Shown in pieces: positions 53,301 through 60,598 of a DNA stretch of 64,000 bases. A model generated the notes under the pieces. It did no database searches, was not told where the DNA came from, and was given only the letters and a program-made list of their open reading frames with translations. The number at the start of each line of letters is the position of its first letter. Position 1 is the first letter of the stretch. This stretch comes from Chloroflexota bacterium (GTDB taxonomy: Bacteria; Chloroflexota; Anaerolineae; Anaerolineales; Anaerolineaceae). The stretch covers positions 1-64,000 of the forward strand of contig JAMCRR010000187.1 of assembly GCA_023381565.1 (NCBI GenBank). Reading direction: 5' to 3'. The translations under genes were made by a program, and so were the position numbers.

Positions 53301-53636
53301 AAGTTGGGATATTCCATCTGGGTGGCGCCCGAAGCGGAGGTGATCCACAAACCAGACCCCGCTCGGTTCAACTTCCGGCACGTTTTCAATACCATCCAGG
53401 CCGGGCAGCGAATCCTGTACAATTTGCAGCTCGAGCATTATCTGCCGGCGGGGTTAAGCATCCAGGAAAGGGCCAAGAACGTGCTGCGCCACCTCAAAGC
53501 TGCGTTCCTGGGCAAGAAACTGGCGCTCCACCAGCGGCTGGAGCTGATCTTGACGGTGTGGGGGGAGATCAAGATGCTCTGGCGCTATTATTCTGACTGG
53601 CGGAAGCGACACCGGCCATCGGTCTATTTACGCTGA
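50346..53636 (+). CDS. three-domain family 2 glycosyltransferase
   Basis: This is a 1096-residue protein with three GT-A modules. Domain A (about 4-235) has SIIVLTYNGISYTRQCLRSV, VVDNGSSDGT and FLNNDTIV, with a GMFEDDDYALRLRQAG catalytic region. Domain B (about 375-620) has VSIVLPVYNGAAFLEEAL, VDDGSTDDTPEIL and a GLEDYDYWMRV region. Domain C (about 779-1040) has TVVICTYHRSEKLSESV, VNNDPADR and CFIDDDAAACP with an FGGGEEVAA region. A short helical linker separates A and B. No membrane segment is evident. Domains B and C closely match the protein at 58216. It may build a repeating or mixed glycan alone. TATAAT at 50320 is a possible -10. Confidence 0.87.
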   Translation: MSCKASIIVLTYNGISYTRQCLRSVLKKTAGDGYEIIVVDNGSSDGTLEYLQKLKKQYDNVCIILNDRNEGFARANNQGATAAQGEYLVFLNNDTIVTRGWLDGLFCHLEDPTIGMVGPVTNSASNEAGIAVDYRDPAGVDAFAEAYTRSHAGQAFEISMLALFCAAMRRETFERVGPLDERFGIGMFEDDDYALRLRQAGLKLLCAEDVFVHHYGGGSFSKLDLQSYWTLFRANLGKFEAKWKIAWQPHHARIELLPGQIRQNIDTAMWMSDLIAERDQKLTAIQKSETWQQFERFRRFRLAIAPSGSRREDALRGCISVLSWPARAFRPKGGLADGRVSARKMSWRAFVYESYLRRRRSVFPQDLAQLRCPSQSGLVSIVLPVYNGAAFLEEALDSIFQQTYTHFELIAVDDGSTDDTPEILREYAAGEPRMRVIRQENQRLPQALTCGFAEAHGEFLTWISADNRLKPFFLERMVGCLGRHPGWDMVYANEDIIDERGDPLRNSDWFLDYQTPRGSEHIHLPANPAELNVIANNYIGAAFVYRDRVKELVGGYSPWLYGLEDYDYWMRVNDLLNLRHVDFDEPVYEYRFHPTSLTSRDEELQITRRRQGLMVFEDFRRDYLLAPAGWMLYVHQGEQAGGIGREIEERISGADGILLKDSLILGEEDISAWLPVISLTIAGDLGDLRNPPEPAVPHALRAFVYTGAGELPAQVEPGWDVRAALRNELKSEGISGDRGGWFTVPDSASLLQVLEMRAKTSRLAQIEEQVNDPTPPELQATVVICTYHRSEKLSESVISVARQTFPQDAYEVIVVNNDPADRAVKQAIDELRAGYFKDRPDKLRLIQCPQKGLSFARNAGLAAARGEAVCFIDDDAAACPDWLQKIWEIFERETNAGVVGGKISLEVPLQSRQAVKPGWEKFWSQFIPEENRAYSTDEWWKFPWGANWCARREALLKIGGFRTRYGRKAADFGGGEEVAAAGLIQKLGYSIWVAPEAEVIHKPDPARFNFRHVFNTIQAGQRILYNLQLEHYLPAGLSIQERAKNVLRHLKAAFLGKKLALHQRLELILTVWGEIKMLWRYYSDWRKRHRPSVYLR

Positions 53637-53759
53637 GTTTCCAGTGATATCGAGCGCTTTTCCGCACGAGTTGCGTTGAATACGCTCCCCATATTCCCGG
53701 ATGAGAAAATTGTAAAGAGGCTGCAAGCTCAATCCTCTATTTTGGCAGATCAAACTTGC

Positions 53760-53765
53760 TATAAT
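53760..53765 (+). promoter_or_regulatory. -10 element before the second GH26-like gene
   Basis: TATAAT lies 60 bases before the ATG at 53825. A TTGGCA at 53742-53747 is only 12 bases away, too close for a standard -35, and no hexamer fits at 17 bases. The same oddity (TTGATT, 12 bases, TATAAT at 50302-50325) is seen before the three-domain glycosyltransferase. The 53637-53824 gap shows no gene. Confidence 0.35.
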
Positions 53766-53824
53766 CGTCTCAGGGGAGGGTGAATCGTTGTTACTCTAAT
53801 ATTATTATCGAAAAGGAATAGATC

Positions 53825-55066
53825 ATGGTGCATCGTCGACTCCCTCACTTTTCAATCTACCACCTTTTGGCTAACGGGCTGATTTCTATTGGTATTTTGA
53901 CCTCTCTGGGAGGAATCCTGGCAAACCCTGGTGTAGCTCTGGGCGCCCCGCTGGCTTCAGATGATCAAGGGGCGCAGGCGCAAGCAAACCGCCCGCCCAA
54001 GATCGCCTACCTGCCTATGCTGATCAACGGCTATATCGGGCGGGGCACCGATCTGCCGATCATGCTGGGGATGTATCAGGGGGGCTCAATTTATACACAG
54101 AGTGAGATTTATACGAAGTTCCTGAAAATGGATGAATGGGTAACCGGGAAGGTTGGAGGGCGCTCGACCAGCCTGGTCGGCTTGTTTTTGCCCTACTACG
54201 TCCCGCCCAACCCCAATGGGGACGAATATAAATACGCAATCACTGTTCAGCTAAATATCCTGGCGGATAACGGCTACACCCCCTTTATCAACATCAGCTT
54301 CGATCACAGCGCCGCCGACCTGGCAAGCGGGAAATACGACACGTACTTCCGGAGATGGGCTCAAGCCTATAAGGACTACACTAAGAATGGCACCCGTGGC
54401 GCATTCATCGCCCCGCTGCCAGAAATGAACGGCACCTGGTACAAATATACGCTTGACCCCCCCAATTATAAAAAAGCATTCATTCGCATCCAGCAAATCT
54501 TCCGCGATGCCGGCGTGCCGGCAGGCACCGTGCGGTGGGTCTTCGCCCCCAACGGCTGGAACGATCCCAGGTACCCCTCATTCGAGCAGTACTATCCGGG
54601 AAACTCGGTCGTCGACGCGGTGGCTTTCAGCGCATTAAACTTCGGCTACTGCCCGGGAGTATCCTCCCGGTGGGATAGCCCCGTGCAGACCTATAACCCG
54701 CCTTACAATCCCAACTATCCGTCGACAGCCTACCTGGACCGCTTGCGTACTATGGCGCCCACCAAGCCCATCTTCCTGGCGCAGACTGCCACGACGGCCT
54801 GGACAGCGAACGGCCCGAGCGCCAGTGTAAAAAACCAGTGGTTGGTCGATGCCTATAGCTATCTGGCAGGCCAGAAAAACGTGCTCGGCATCATCTATTT
54901 TGGAGTGAACGATATGGGTGGCGGAGAATGCCCGGACTATGCGGTGTATGATCAATGGGATAAGACCAAGGCGCAGTACACTGGTTACCGTGATGCAGTG
55001 AATAAAGCGCCCTACGGTTACATTTCTCCCCAGGAGCTAATGAACAGCGATATCACGATCCACTGA
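53825..55066 (+). CDS. GH26-like secreted protein, probably lacking the catalytic nucleophile
   Basis: This is a 413-residue protein with a signal peptide (hydrophobic about 12-38) and a paralogue of the lipoprotein at 48995 but without a lipobox. It shares the linker end AYLPMLINGYIG, the barrel with FIAPLPEMNGTWYKY (acid/base Glu about 200), AGVPAGTVRWVFAPNGW, YNPPYNP, and a C-terminal GYRDAV...APYGYISPQEL. At the position of the nucleophile the first copy reads FLIETGTS and this one FLAQTATT, so glutamate is replaced by glutamine. It may bind glycan rather than cleave it. AAAAGGAATAG precedes the ATG. Confidence 0.82.
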   Translation: MVHRRLPHFSIYHLLANGLISIGILTSLGGILANPGVALGAPLASDDQGAQAQANRPPKIAYLPMLINGYIGRGTDLPIMLGMYQGGSIYTQSEIYTKFLKMDEWVTGKVGGRSTSLVGLFLPYYVPPNPNGDEYKYAITVQLNILADNGYTPFINISFDHSAADLASGKYDTYFRRWAQAYKDYTKNGTRGAFIAPLPEMNGTWYKYTLDPPNYKKAFIRIQQIFRDAGVPAGTVRWVFAPNGWNDPRYPSFEQYYPGNSVVDAVAFSALNFGYCPGVSSRWDSPVQTYNPPYNPNYPSTAYLDRLRTMAPTKPIFLAQTATTAWTANGPSASVKNQWLVDAYSYLAGQKNVLGIIYFGVNDMGGGECPDYAVYDQWDKTKAQYTGYRDAVNKAPYGYISPQELMNSDITIH

Positions 55067-55100
55067 ACCGCATTTCAGCCTCACAGGATCTCCTATCTAC

Positions 55101-55132
55101 AAATACCTCCGGACGCTGCGCCGGAGGTATTT
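55101..55132. terminator. bidirectional intrinsic terminator
   Basis: AAATACCTCCGG (55101-55112) and CCGGAGGTATTT (55121-55132) form a perfect 12-bp stem with an 8-base loop. The A-run on one side and TTT-C-TT on the other let it work in both directions. It ends the GH26-like gene 35 bases after the stop. A TATAAT at 55154-55159, with a TTCTTC 17 bases before it, probably starts the next unit. Confidence 0.75.
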
Positions 55133-55250
55133 CTTCTCGGAGTGAAAACAATTTATAATAACCTGTAACCAGTATTTGAGAACCACGCGTGATCGTTATT
55201 ATTCTCCTCCTCTTTCTGCGAACTGCTACGGGGAAGAGGTGAGGTGAGGG

Positions 55251-56552
55251 TTGTTGGAGTTCCTCCATCGCGTTCGACTTCGCATCATGCCTCCGGAATC
55301 TCGATTGGAGAGGCGCTTATCTCCGATCCTCGACCCGGTTCGAGATCTGGTCTTCGCGCCGACGGAAAGCGGGTTGGTCAAGAAGCTATTGGGTCCTGCT
55401 TACGGGCCCATGCGCTTCCGCTACCATTTGCAGAAGCAGAAACGCGTTGCCCGGCAACAGCAAGAGCTGCGCTTAATTCTAGAGCAGCATGATCGGACAA
55501 ACGAGATCATTGTGTTTGCCCCCGGTTTGCCCTGGGCGGAGGAGATGCTGCAACGCCCTCAGCAGCTGGCGCTGGCGCTGGCGCGGCAGGGAGCGCTGGT
55601 CTTTTACTGCTCGGTGGGCGCGCAATCGGCTGCAGGCGCAGATTTCGAGCAGATTGAGCCGTGCCTTTATCTGTGCTGCGCCCCGCTGGAGACCTTTTGG
55701 TTCCTTGAAGGCCTGTGGGTGTACGTATTGACCTGGAACCGGCGCGAGCTGCTGCGGTTCAACCAACCCAGGGCAATCTATGATCATCTGGATGATCTGG
55801 ATCTCTTTACTAAAGACCGTTCCCGCATGACCCGGGAGCATGCGAAGCTTTTGAAAAACACCGAGGTGGTGCTGGGAAGTTCCGCCAGATTGGTGCATAA
55901 CCTGGCGAACGTCCGGCCCGATGCTCTGCTATGCCCCAACGGCGTTGACCTGGCTCATTTTCGGGAAGATGATCGGGAGCAAGACGCTGTACCTCCGCAA
56001 GACCTCGCCCCGATTCTCCAAGCAGGACGGCCGGTTGTGGGCTATTATGGTGCGCTGGCGCGCTGGTTCGACTACGACCTGCTGGCCAACTCCGCAGCCG
56101 CCCGGCCAGGATATACCTTCCTGCTGATCGGCCCGAGCTATGACGGGAGCCTGCAGGGAAATAAGCTCCTGAGCCTGCCGAACGTTTACTGGTTGGGGGT
56201 CAAGAGCTACCATGAGCTGCCGCATTACCTGCATTATTTTGACATCGCCGTGATCCCATTTGTTCTTAACGATCTTACCCATGCTACCTCTCCGTTGAAG
56301 CTGTTCGAGTACATGGCGGCAGGAAAGCCGGTGGTAATCACTGCCATGCAAGAGAGCATGCGTTTCGCCGGCGTTCTCACGGCGCATGATGCGCACGAGT
56401 TCATTGGGCGCCTGGACGAAGCCATGCAGCTGCGCCACGACCCGGCGTACCTCGAGATCATCTCACAGACCGCCGCCGAAAATACCTGGGACGCCCGCGC
56501 CCGGCAGATCTTACAGGCGATCTCCGGTCGGCCTCCTACTTTGGTACAATAG
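55251..56552 (+). CDS. glycosyltransferase, GT4-like
   Basis: This is a 433-residue GT-B-type protein. Basic helices fill the first 80 residues. Then come VFAPGLPWAEEMLQRPQQLA, IYDHLDDLDLF, GSSARLVHNLANVRPDALLC, VVGYYGALARWFDYDLLANS and the nucleotide-binding HATSPLKLFEYMAAGKPVVI. The last motif's pattern is that of teichuronic-acid/TuaH-like transferases. The start is TTG at 55251 (or the next TTG), directly behind GAGGTGAGGG. No ATG is available near the start. Confidence 0.84.
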   Translation: MLEFLHRVRLRIMPPESRLERRLSPILDPVRDLVFAPTESGLVKKLLGPAYGPMRFRYHLQKQKRVARQQQELRLILEQHDRTNEIIVFAPGLPWAEEMLQRPQQLALALARQGALVFYCSVGAQSAAGADFEQIEPCLYLCCAPLETFWFLEGLWVYVLTWNRRELLRFNQPRAIYDHLDDLDLFTKDRSRMTREHAKLLKNTEVVLGSSARLVHNLANVRPDALLCPNGVDLAHFREDDREQDAVPPQDLAPILQAGRPVVGYYGALARWFDYDLLANSAAARPGYTFLLIGPSYDGSLQGNKLLSLPNVYWLGVKSYHELPHYLHYFDIAVIPFVLNDLTHATSPLKLFEYMAAGKPVVITAMQESMRFAGVLTAHDAHEFIGRLDEAMQLRHDPAYLEIISQTAAENTWDARARQILQAISGRPPTLVQ

Positions 56553-56586
56553 GGATTATCAAAACTCCCGAGAGGATCAAGATTGA

Positions 56587-57411
56587 GTGGATATCACCAG
56601 AGAGTACTATGATTCCTCAAAGCTTCCCCACCCGGCGATCGCCGAGTTTTTTGCCCTGATCCAATACTGGGATCTGGTCGTACAGTTTGTCTCGCGCTCG
56701 ATAAAAACTCGCTACAAGCGTTCTGTGCTGGGTGTGTTCTGGACCATGCTCAACCCCTTGATGACCATGGTGGTATTGACGCTGGTCTTTTCGAATGTAT
56801 TCCGCTTTCCGATCCAGAATTACCCGGTATACATCCTGAGCGGCCTGACCATCTGGAACTTCTTTTCTGCGGCCTCTAAGCAGGCCATGGGCGAAATGTT
56901 TTACAGCGGGGGGCTGCTGAACCGCATCTACATCCCCAAATCAGTCTTTGTCGTTTCGGCAGTCGCCACGGGGATGGTCAACCTGGGGCTGTCATTTGTG
57001 GTGCTGCTCGGCATCGCTTTGATCCTGGGCGTGCAGGTCAATTTCACCCTTCTGGTCCTGCCGATTTCTATTCTGATCGCCACGTTGTTCACCTTTGGGA
57101 TCGGCCTGGTTCTCGCTACGGCGGCGGTCTATTTCTCCGACATTATGCCGTTTTACGATGTCATCCTCATGGTCTGGTTTTACGCCACCCCGGTGTTTTA
57201 CCCGGCCGATATTATCCCGGCGCAGTGGGCCTGGGTATTTAAATTGAATCCCATGGTATATATCGTTGATATCTTTCGCCAGCCGATTTTTCAAGGCACC
57301 ATTCCCAGCCTGCACCAGTGGGTGATTGCCCTGGCGGTCAGCCTGGTCGCTTTCTTCATCGGTTGGTATCTGTTCACGATTAAATCGAATGAATACGCTT
57401 ACCGCATCTGA
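56587..57411 (+). CDS. wzm: ABC-2 type polysaccharide exporter permease (Wzm)
   Basis: This is a 274-residue inner-membrane permease with six hydrophobic segments. The amphipathic N-terminus SIKTRYKRSVLGVFWTMLNP, followed by LMTMVVL, is the gate helix of Wzm/TagG. LNPMVYIVDIFRQP lies near the C-terminus. It forms a homodimer with the Wzt ATPase and exports finished lipid-linked glycans. It starts with GTG at 56587 behind GAGAGGA. Its end overlaps the wzt start by 23 bases. Confidence 0.92.
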   Translation: MDITREYYDSSKLPHPAIAEFFALIQYWDLVVQFVSRSIKTRYKRSVLGVFWTMLNPLMTMVVLTLVFSNVFRFPIQNYPVYILSGLTIWNFFSAASKQAMGEMFYSGGLLNRIYIPKSVFVVSAVATGMVNLGLSFVVLLGIALILGVQVNFTLLVLPISILIATLFTFGIGLVLATAAVYFSDIMPFYDVILMVWFYATPVFYPADIIPAQWAWVFKLNPMVYIVDIFRQPIFQGTIPSLHQWVIALAVSLVAFFIGWYLFTIKSNEYAYRI

Positions 57412-58180
57412 TCGAACCTCGAACCAGCCCGCTTCCCTGGGCGACCCTCCTGCAATCCAGTTTGATCAGGTATCGGTTTGCTATCGCGTGCCGCGCGAGC
57501 GGGTCTCGGGCATCAAAGAGTTCGCCATCCGCTGGCTGCAAAAGCGGCTGGAGTACGAAACCTTCTGGGCGCTGCAGGAGGTGGGCTTTCAGGTCGAAAA
57601 AGGGGAGACGTTTGGGGTTATTGGCCGGAACGGGGCGGGGAAAAGCACCCTGCTCAAAGTGATCGCCCGCGTTCTGGTGCCGATCAGGGGCAGAGTCATC
57701 ACGCGTGGCCGCATCGCTCCCCTGCTGGAGCTGGGCGCCGGTTTCAATTATGAATTGACCGGCCGGGAGAATATTTATCTCAACGGGGCATTGCTCGGGT
57801 ACAAGCGCAAAGAGATGGACCAGCTCTACCCGTCGATCGTCGATTTTTCTGAGATTGGAGCCTTCATCGATGCGCCGATGCGCACCTACTCGACCGGCAT
57901 GATCGCCCGCCTGGGCTTCTCGGTGGCGACCTGCTCGCGGCCGGGTATCCTGCTGGTCGACGAGGTGCTCTCCGTTGGCGACACCGCTTTCCAGGAGAAA
58001 TGCCTGGATCGGATGCAGTCTTACCGCGCCCAAGGGACGACGATTATCTTTGTCTCTCACAACATGGATGTAGTAAAATGGTTCTGCAACCGGGCGATCT
58101 GGCTGAAAACCGGTCACATCCGGGCAGCTGGGGAGACGATCGGGGTCGTTGAACAGTATTTAGCCGATAAAACCGTCTAA
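57389..58180 (+). CDS. wzt: polysaccharide exporter ATP-binding protein (Wzt, short form)
   Basis: This is a 263-residue ABC ATPase with Walker A GRNGAGKST, the Wzt-type signature YSTGMIARLGFS, Walker B ILLVDEVLSVGD and the switch His in FVSHNMDVV. It ends right after the ABC domain. The extra C-terminal carbohydrate-binding domain found in Wzt of some O-antigen systems is absent, as in TagH-like or capsule exporters. The start ATG at 57389 lies within the end of wzm. Confidence 0.92.
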   Translation: MNTLTASDRTSNQPASLGDPPAIQFDQVSVCYRVPRERVSGIKEFAIRWLQKRLEYETFWALQEVGFQVEKGETFGVIGRNGAGKSTLLKVIARVLVPIRGRVITRGRIAPLLELGAGFNYELTGRENIYLNGALLGYKRKEMDQLYPSIVDFSEIGAFIDAPMRTYSTGMIARLGFSVATCSRPGILLVDEVLSVGDTAFQEKCLDRMQSYRAQGTTIIFVSHNMDVVKWFCNRAIWLKTGHIRAAGETIGVVEQYLADKTV

Positions 58181-58215
58181 TCCAGGATACCTGGCAAAAA
58201 CCGAAGAGCGATTTT

Positions 58216-60588
58216 ATGAGCTTTCCTCTGCTCCATCACGCGCAGGAGGGCGATCTGGGGGAGACCGCCGGAATCTGGCTGCGTTCGCGCGGCATCCCTT
58301 TGCCGATGAGCAGGCAGGCTTACGCCTTCGACCGGTATAAACGCCTCTGGCTCTCCACCCATCCACGCGATGCATTGGCAGGTTTGCGGGTATCCTCGGT
58401 CAAGGGGCTGGTTTCCGTCGTCCTCCCGGTTTATAACGGCGAAAAATATTTGCAAGAAGCCCTGGATGGCCTGCAGCAGCAAACATATCGACTATGGGAG
58501 CTGATCGCCGTCGACGATGGATCGAGCGACCGCAGCGGAGAAATCCTGGATCGCTTTGCCAGCCAGGAGCAAAGAGCTGCCGTAATTCACCAGGAGAACC
58601 GCACACTCCCGGTTGCGCTCTCGCGCGGCTTTAGAATTGCGCGCGGCCAGTACCTGACCTGGACGAGTTGCGACAATCGCTTCCACCCCAATTTCCTCGA
58701 AAGAATGGTCGCTGCCCTGGAGGAACATCCCTCCTGGGATATGGTGTTCGCCAACCAGGACCTGATCGGGGAGGACGGCTCTCCTCTCTTGAACTCCGCC
58801 TGGTTTCGGACCTACCAGCGCCCACGCGGCAGCGAGCACATCCACCTGCCGCGGGATGTCTCCGAGCTGAACACACGCGCCAACAATACGGTCGGCGCGG
58901 GAGTGCTCTACCGAGACCGGGCGGCGTATCTCCTCGGCGATTATTCCCGTTTCCAGTATACGGTGGAGGATTACGATTACTGGATGAAAGTCAACGAGCT
59001 GCTAAACCTGCGGCATATTCTGGATGACCGCCCTCTGGCAGATTATCGCTTCCACACCGGTTCGCTGACCGCTCGTGAAGATGAGTTGGCCATCCGTCGC
59101 CGGCGCGACCGGCTGATGATTTTTGACGATTTCCGCCGTAATTTCAGCCTGACCCCGCTCGGCTGGCAAATCATCCCCGGCGCAGGCGGGGAGCCAGCCT
59201 CCAGCCTTGCCGCGAGGCTAAGCGAAGCAGTTCGCCTCCGTGGGCAGATCTTGTTGGAGAAAGAGGAGAACCCCGAGCCTTATTTGGGCCAGCTGTGGAT
59301 GCCTCTGGTCTCCGTGTATGTCACCGATGAGCCGGGGTGGAATAAAACACCCGAAGCAGCCGGCGCATGCGGCAAGCTCAAGGTCTTGGTCGCAGCCGGT
59401 GGTCGGGGGCTGCCCGCGGAACTAGAGGACGGCTGGGACCTGTGTATTGGGGTTGGGGTTGACGAAAATTTACCCCGGCTGGATGGTAATTATCGGGGCT
59501 GGTTCGGAGTCGCGTCGACCGATACCGAAGCGCTGTTTGCAGCCATCGATATCCGGGCGCGCAGTGAGGCGGTCCATCGCATTGAAGCTGAGGCCTTCCA
59601 ACCCCCCAAATCTGAATTAAAAGCCTCGGCGATCATCTGCACGTACCGGCGCAGCGACCAGCTGGCGAAGGCAGTGGCAGCACTTGCCCGGCAAAGCTTT
59701 CCAGCAGGTGACTTCGAAGTCATCGTCGTGGACAACCAACCCGGCGACCCAGCCGTTGGGCAGCAAATCGAGCTGCTGCGGGAGCAATATTTCGCAAGCT
59801 GCCCAGAGCGGCTGAAAAAAGTCGCCTGCCCAGTGACAGGCCTGTCCTTTGCCCGCAATGCGGGAGTCTCCGCGGCGCGAGGCGAGGTGCTGTGCTTCAT
59901 CGATGACGATGCCATTCCTAACGATGACTGGCTCGAGCGGGTCTGGGAGGCGTTTAGCTCTCATCCTGAGGCAGGTGTGGTGGGTGGCGCCATCCGGCTC
60001 CAGGTTCCTGAACCCAGGCCTCCGGTATTGAAGGAAGGGTGGGAAAAATATTGGAGCCAGTTCTTGCCGGTCGATGCGGAAATTAGCGAAATCGAGGATT
60101 ATGCCGCTTTTCCTTGGGGAGCGAACTGGTCCGCCAGGCGCAGGGCGCTGGTAGAGATCGGGGGCTTCCGCTCAGGATACGGGCGCAAAGCCGCCAGCTA
60201 CGCCAGCCACGAGGAGATCGTGGCGGCCTGCTTGATCAGGAGATTGGGCTACACCGTGGTTGTAGCACCCAAAGCGGAAGTGCTTCACGCCGTGAGCCCC
60301 GAACGGTTTACCTACCGGCATGTGCGCAGGATCATCGATGCCGGGATCATTGGGAATCACCACGGGAAAAACGACCTGTATTTCCCCTGTATACCACCCC
60401 AGGCAAAGAGCCGCGAGCGGCATTCCAACCCCGGGGTCGGCCATTTTACCTCATCGAGAAAAAGCTCCTCGCCTACCTGGAAAAGCCCGCGCCTGCTCGG
60501 CTATCACGCCCTCGCCCGCCTTCATCTCGCCGGAGCGCGCCTGGCCGATTTATGGAAACGCTTGAGAAAGCCAATTTCCCTGGTTTGA
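58216..60588 (+). CDS. two-domain family 2 glycosyltransferase with possible compensated frameshifts near the C-terminus
   Basis: This is a 790-residue protein. Domain B-like (about 64-310) has VSVVLPVYNGEKYLQEAL, VDDGSSDRSGEIL and TVEDYDYWMKV. Domain C-like (about 469-720) has ASAIICTYRRSDQLAKAV, CFIDDDAIPNDDW and a YASHEEIVAACLIRRLG region. It is paralogous to the last two domains of the protein at 50346, including PRGSEHIHLP and the interdomain part. Between about 60384 and 60488 the main frame turns into Ser/Arg/Pro-rich sequence, while the +1 frame reads smoothly (PLYTTPGKEP ... KKLLAYLEKP). Two opposite one-base changes in C-runs could explain it. Confidence 0.87.
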   Translation: MSFPLLHHAQEGDLGETAGIWLRSRGIPLPMSRQAYAFDRYKRLWLSTHPRDALAGLRVSSVKGLVSVVLPVYNGEKYLQEALDGLQQQTYRLWELIAVDDGSSDRSGEILDRFASQEQRAAVIHQENRTLPVALSRGFRIARGQYLTWTSCDNRFHPNFLERMVAALEEHPSWDMVFANQDLIGEDGSPLLNSAWFRTYQRPRGSEHIHLPRDVSELNTRANNTVGAGVLYRDRAAYLLGDYSRFQYTVEDYDYWMKVNELLNLRHILDDRPLADYRFHTGSLTAREDELAIRRRRDRLMIFDDFRRNFSLTPLGWQIIPGAGGEPASSLAARLSEAVRLRGQILLEKEENPEPYLGQLWMPLVSVYVTDEPGWNKTPEAAGACGKLKVLVAAGGRGLPAELEDGWDLCIGVGVDENLPRLDGNYRGWFGVASTDTEALFAAIDIRARSEAVHRIEAEAFQPPKSELKASAIICTYRRSDQLAKAVAALARQSFPAGDFEVIVVDNQPGDPAVGQQIELLREQYFASCPERLKKVACPVTGLSFARNAGVSAARGEVLCFIDDDAIPNDDWLERVWEAFSSHPEAGVVGGAIRLQVPEPRPPVLKEGWEKYWSQFLPVDAEISEIEDYAAFPWGANWSARRRALVEIGGFRSGYGRKAASYASHEEIVAACLIRRLGYTVVVAPKAEVLHAVSPERFTYRHVRRIIDAGIIGNHHGKNDLYFPCIPPQAKSRERHSNPGVGHFTSSRKSSSPTWKSPRLLGYHALARLHLAGARLADLWKRLRKPISLV

Positions 60589-60598
60589 TAAAGGGTAA

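Noticed and set aside
53742-53765. Possible sigma-54 promoter (TTGGCA ... TTGC) before the second GH26-like gene
   Set aside because: The spacing between the GG and GC elements is 12 rather than 10 bases, and a perfect TATAAT overlaps it.
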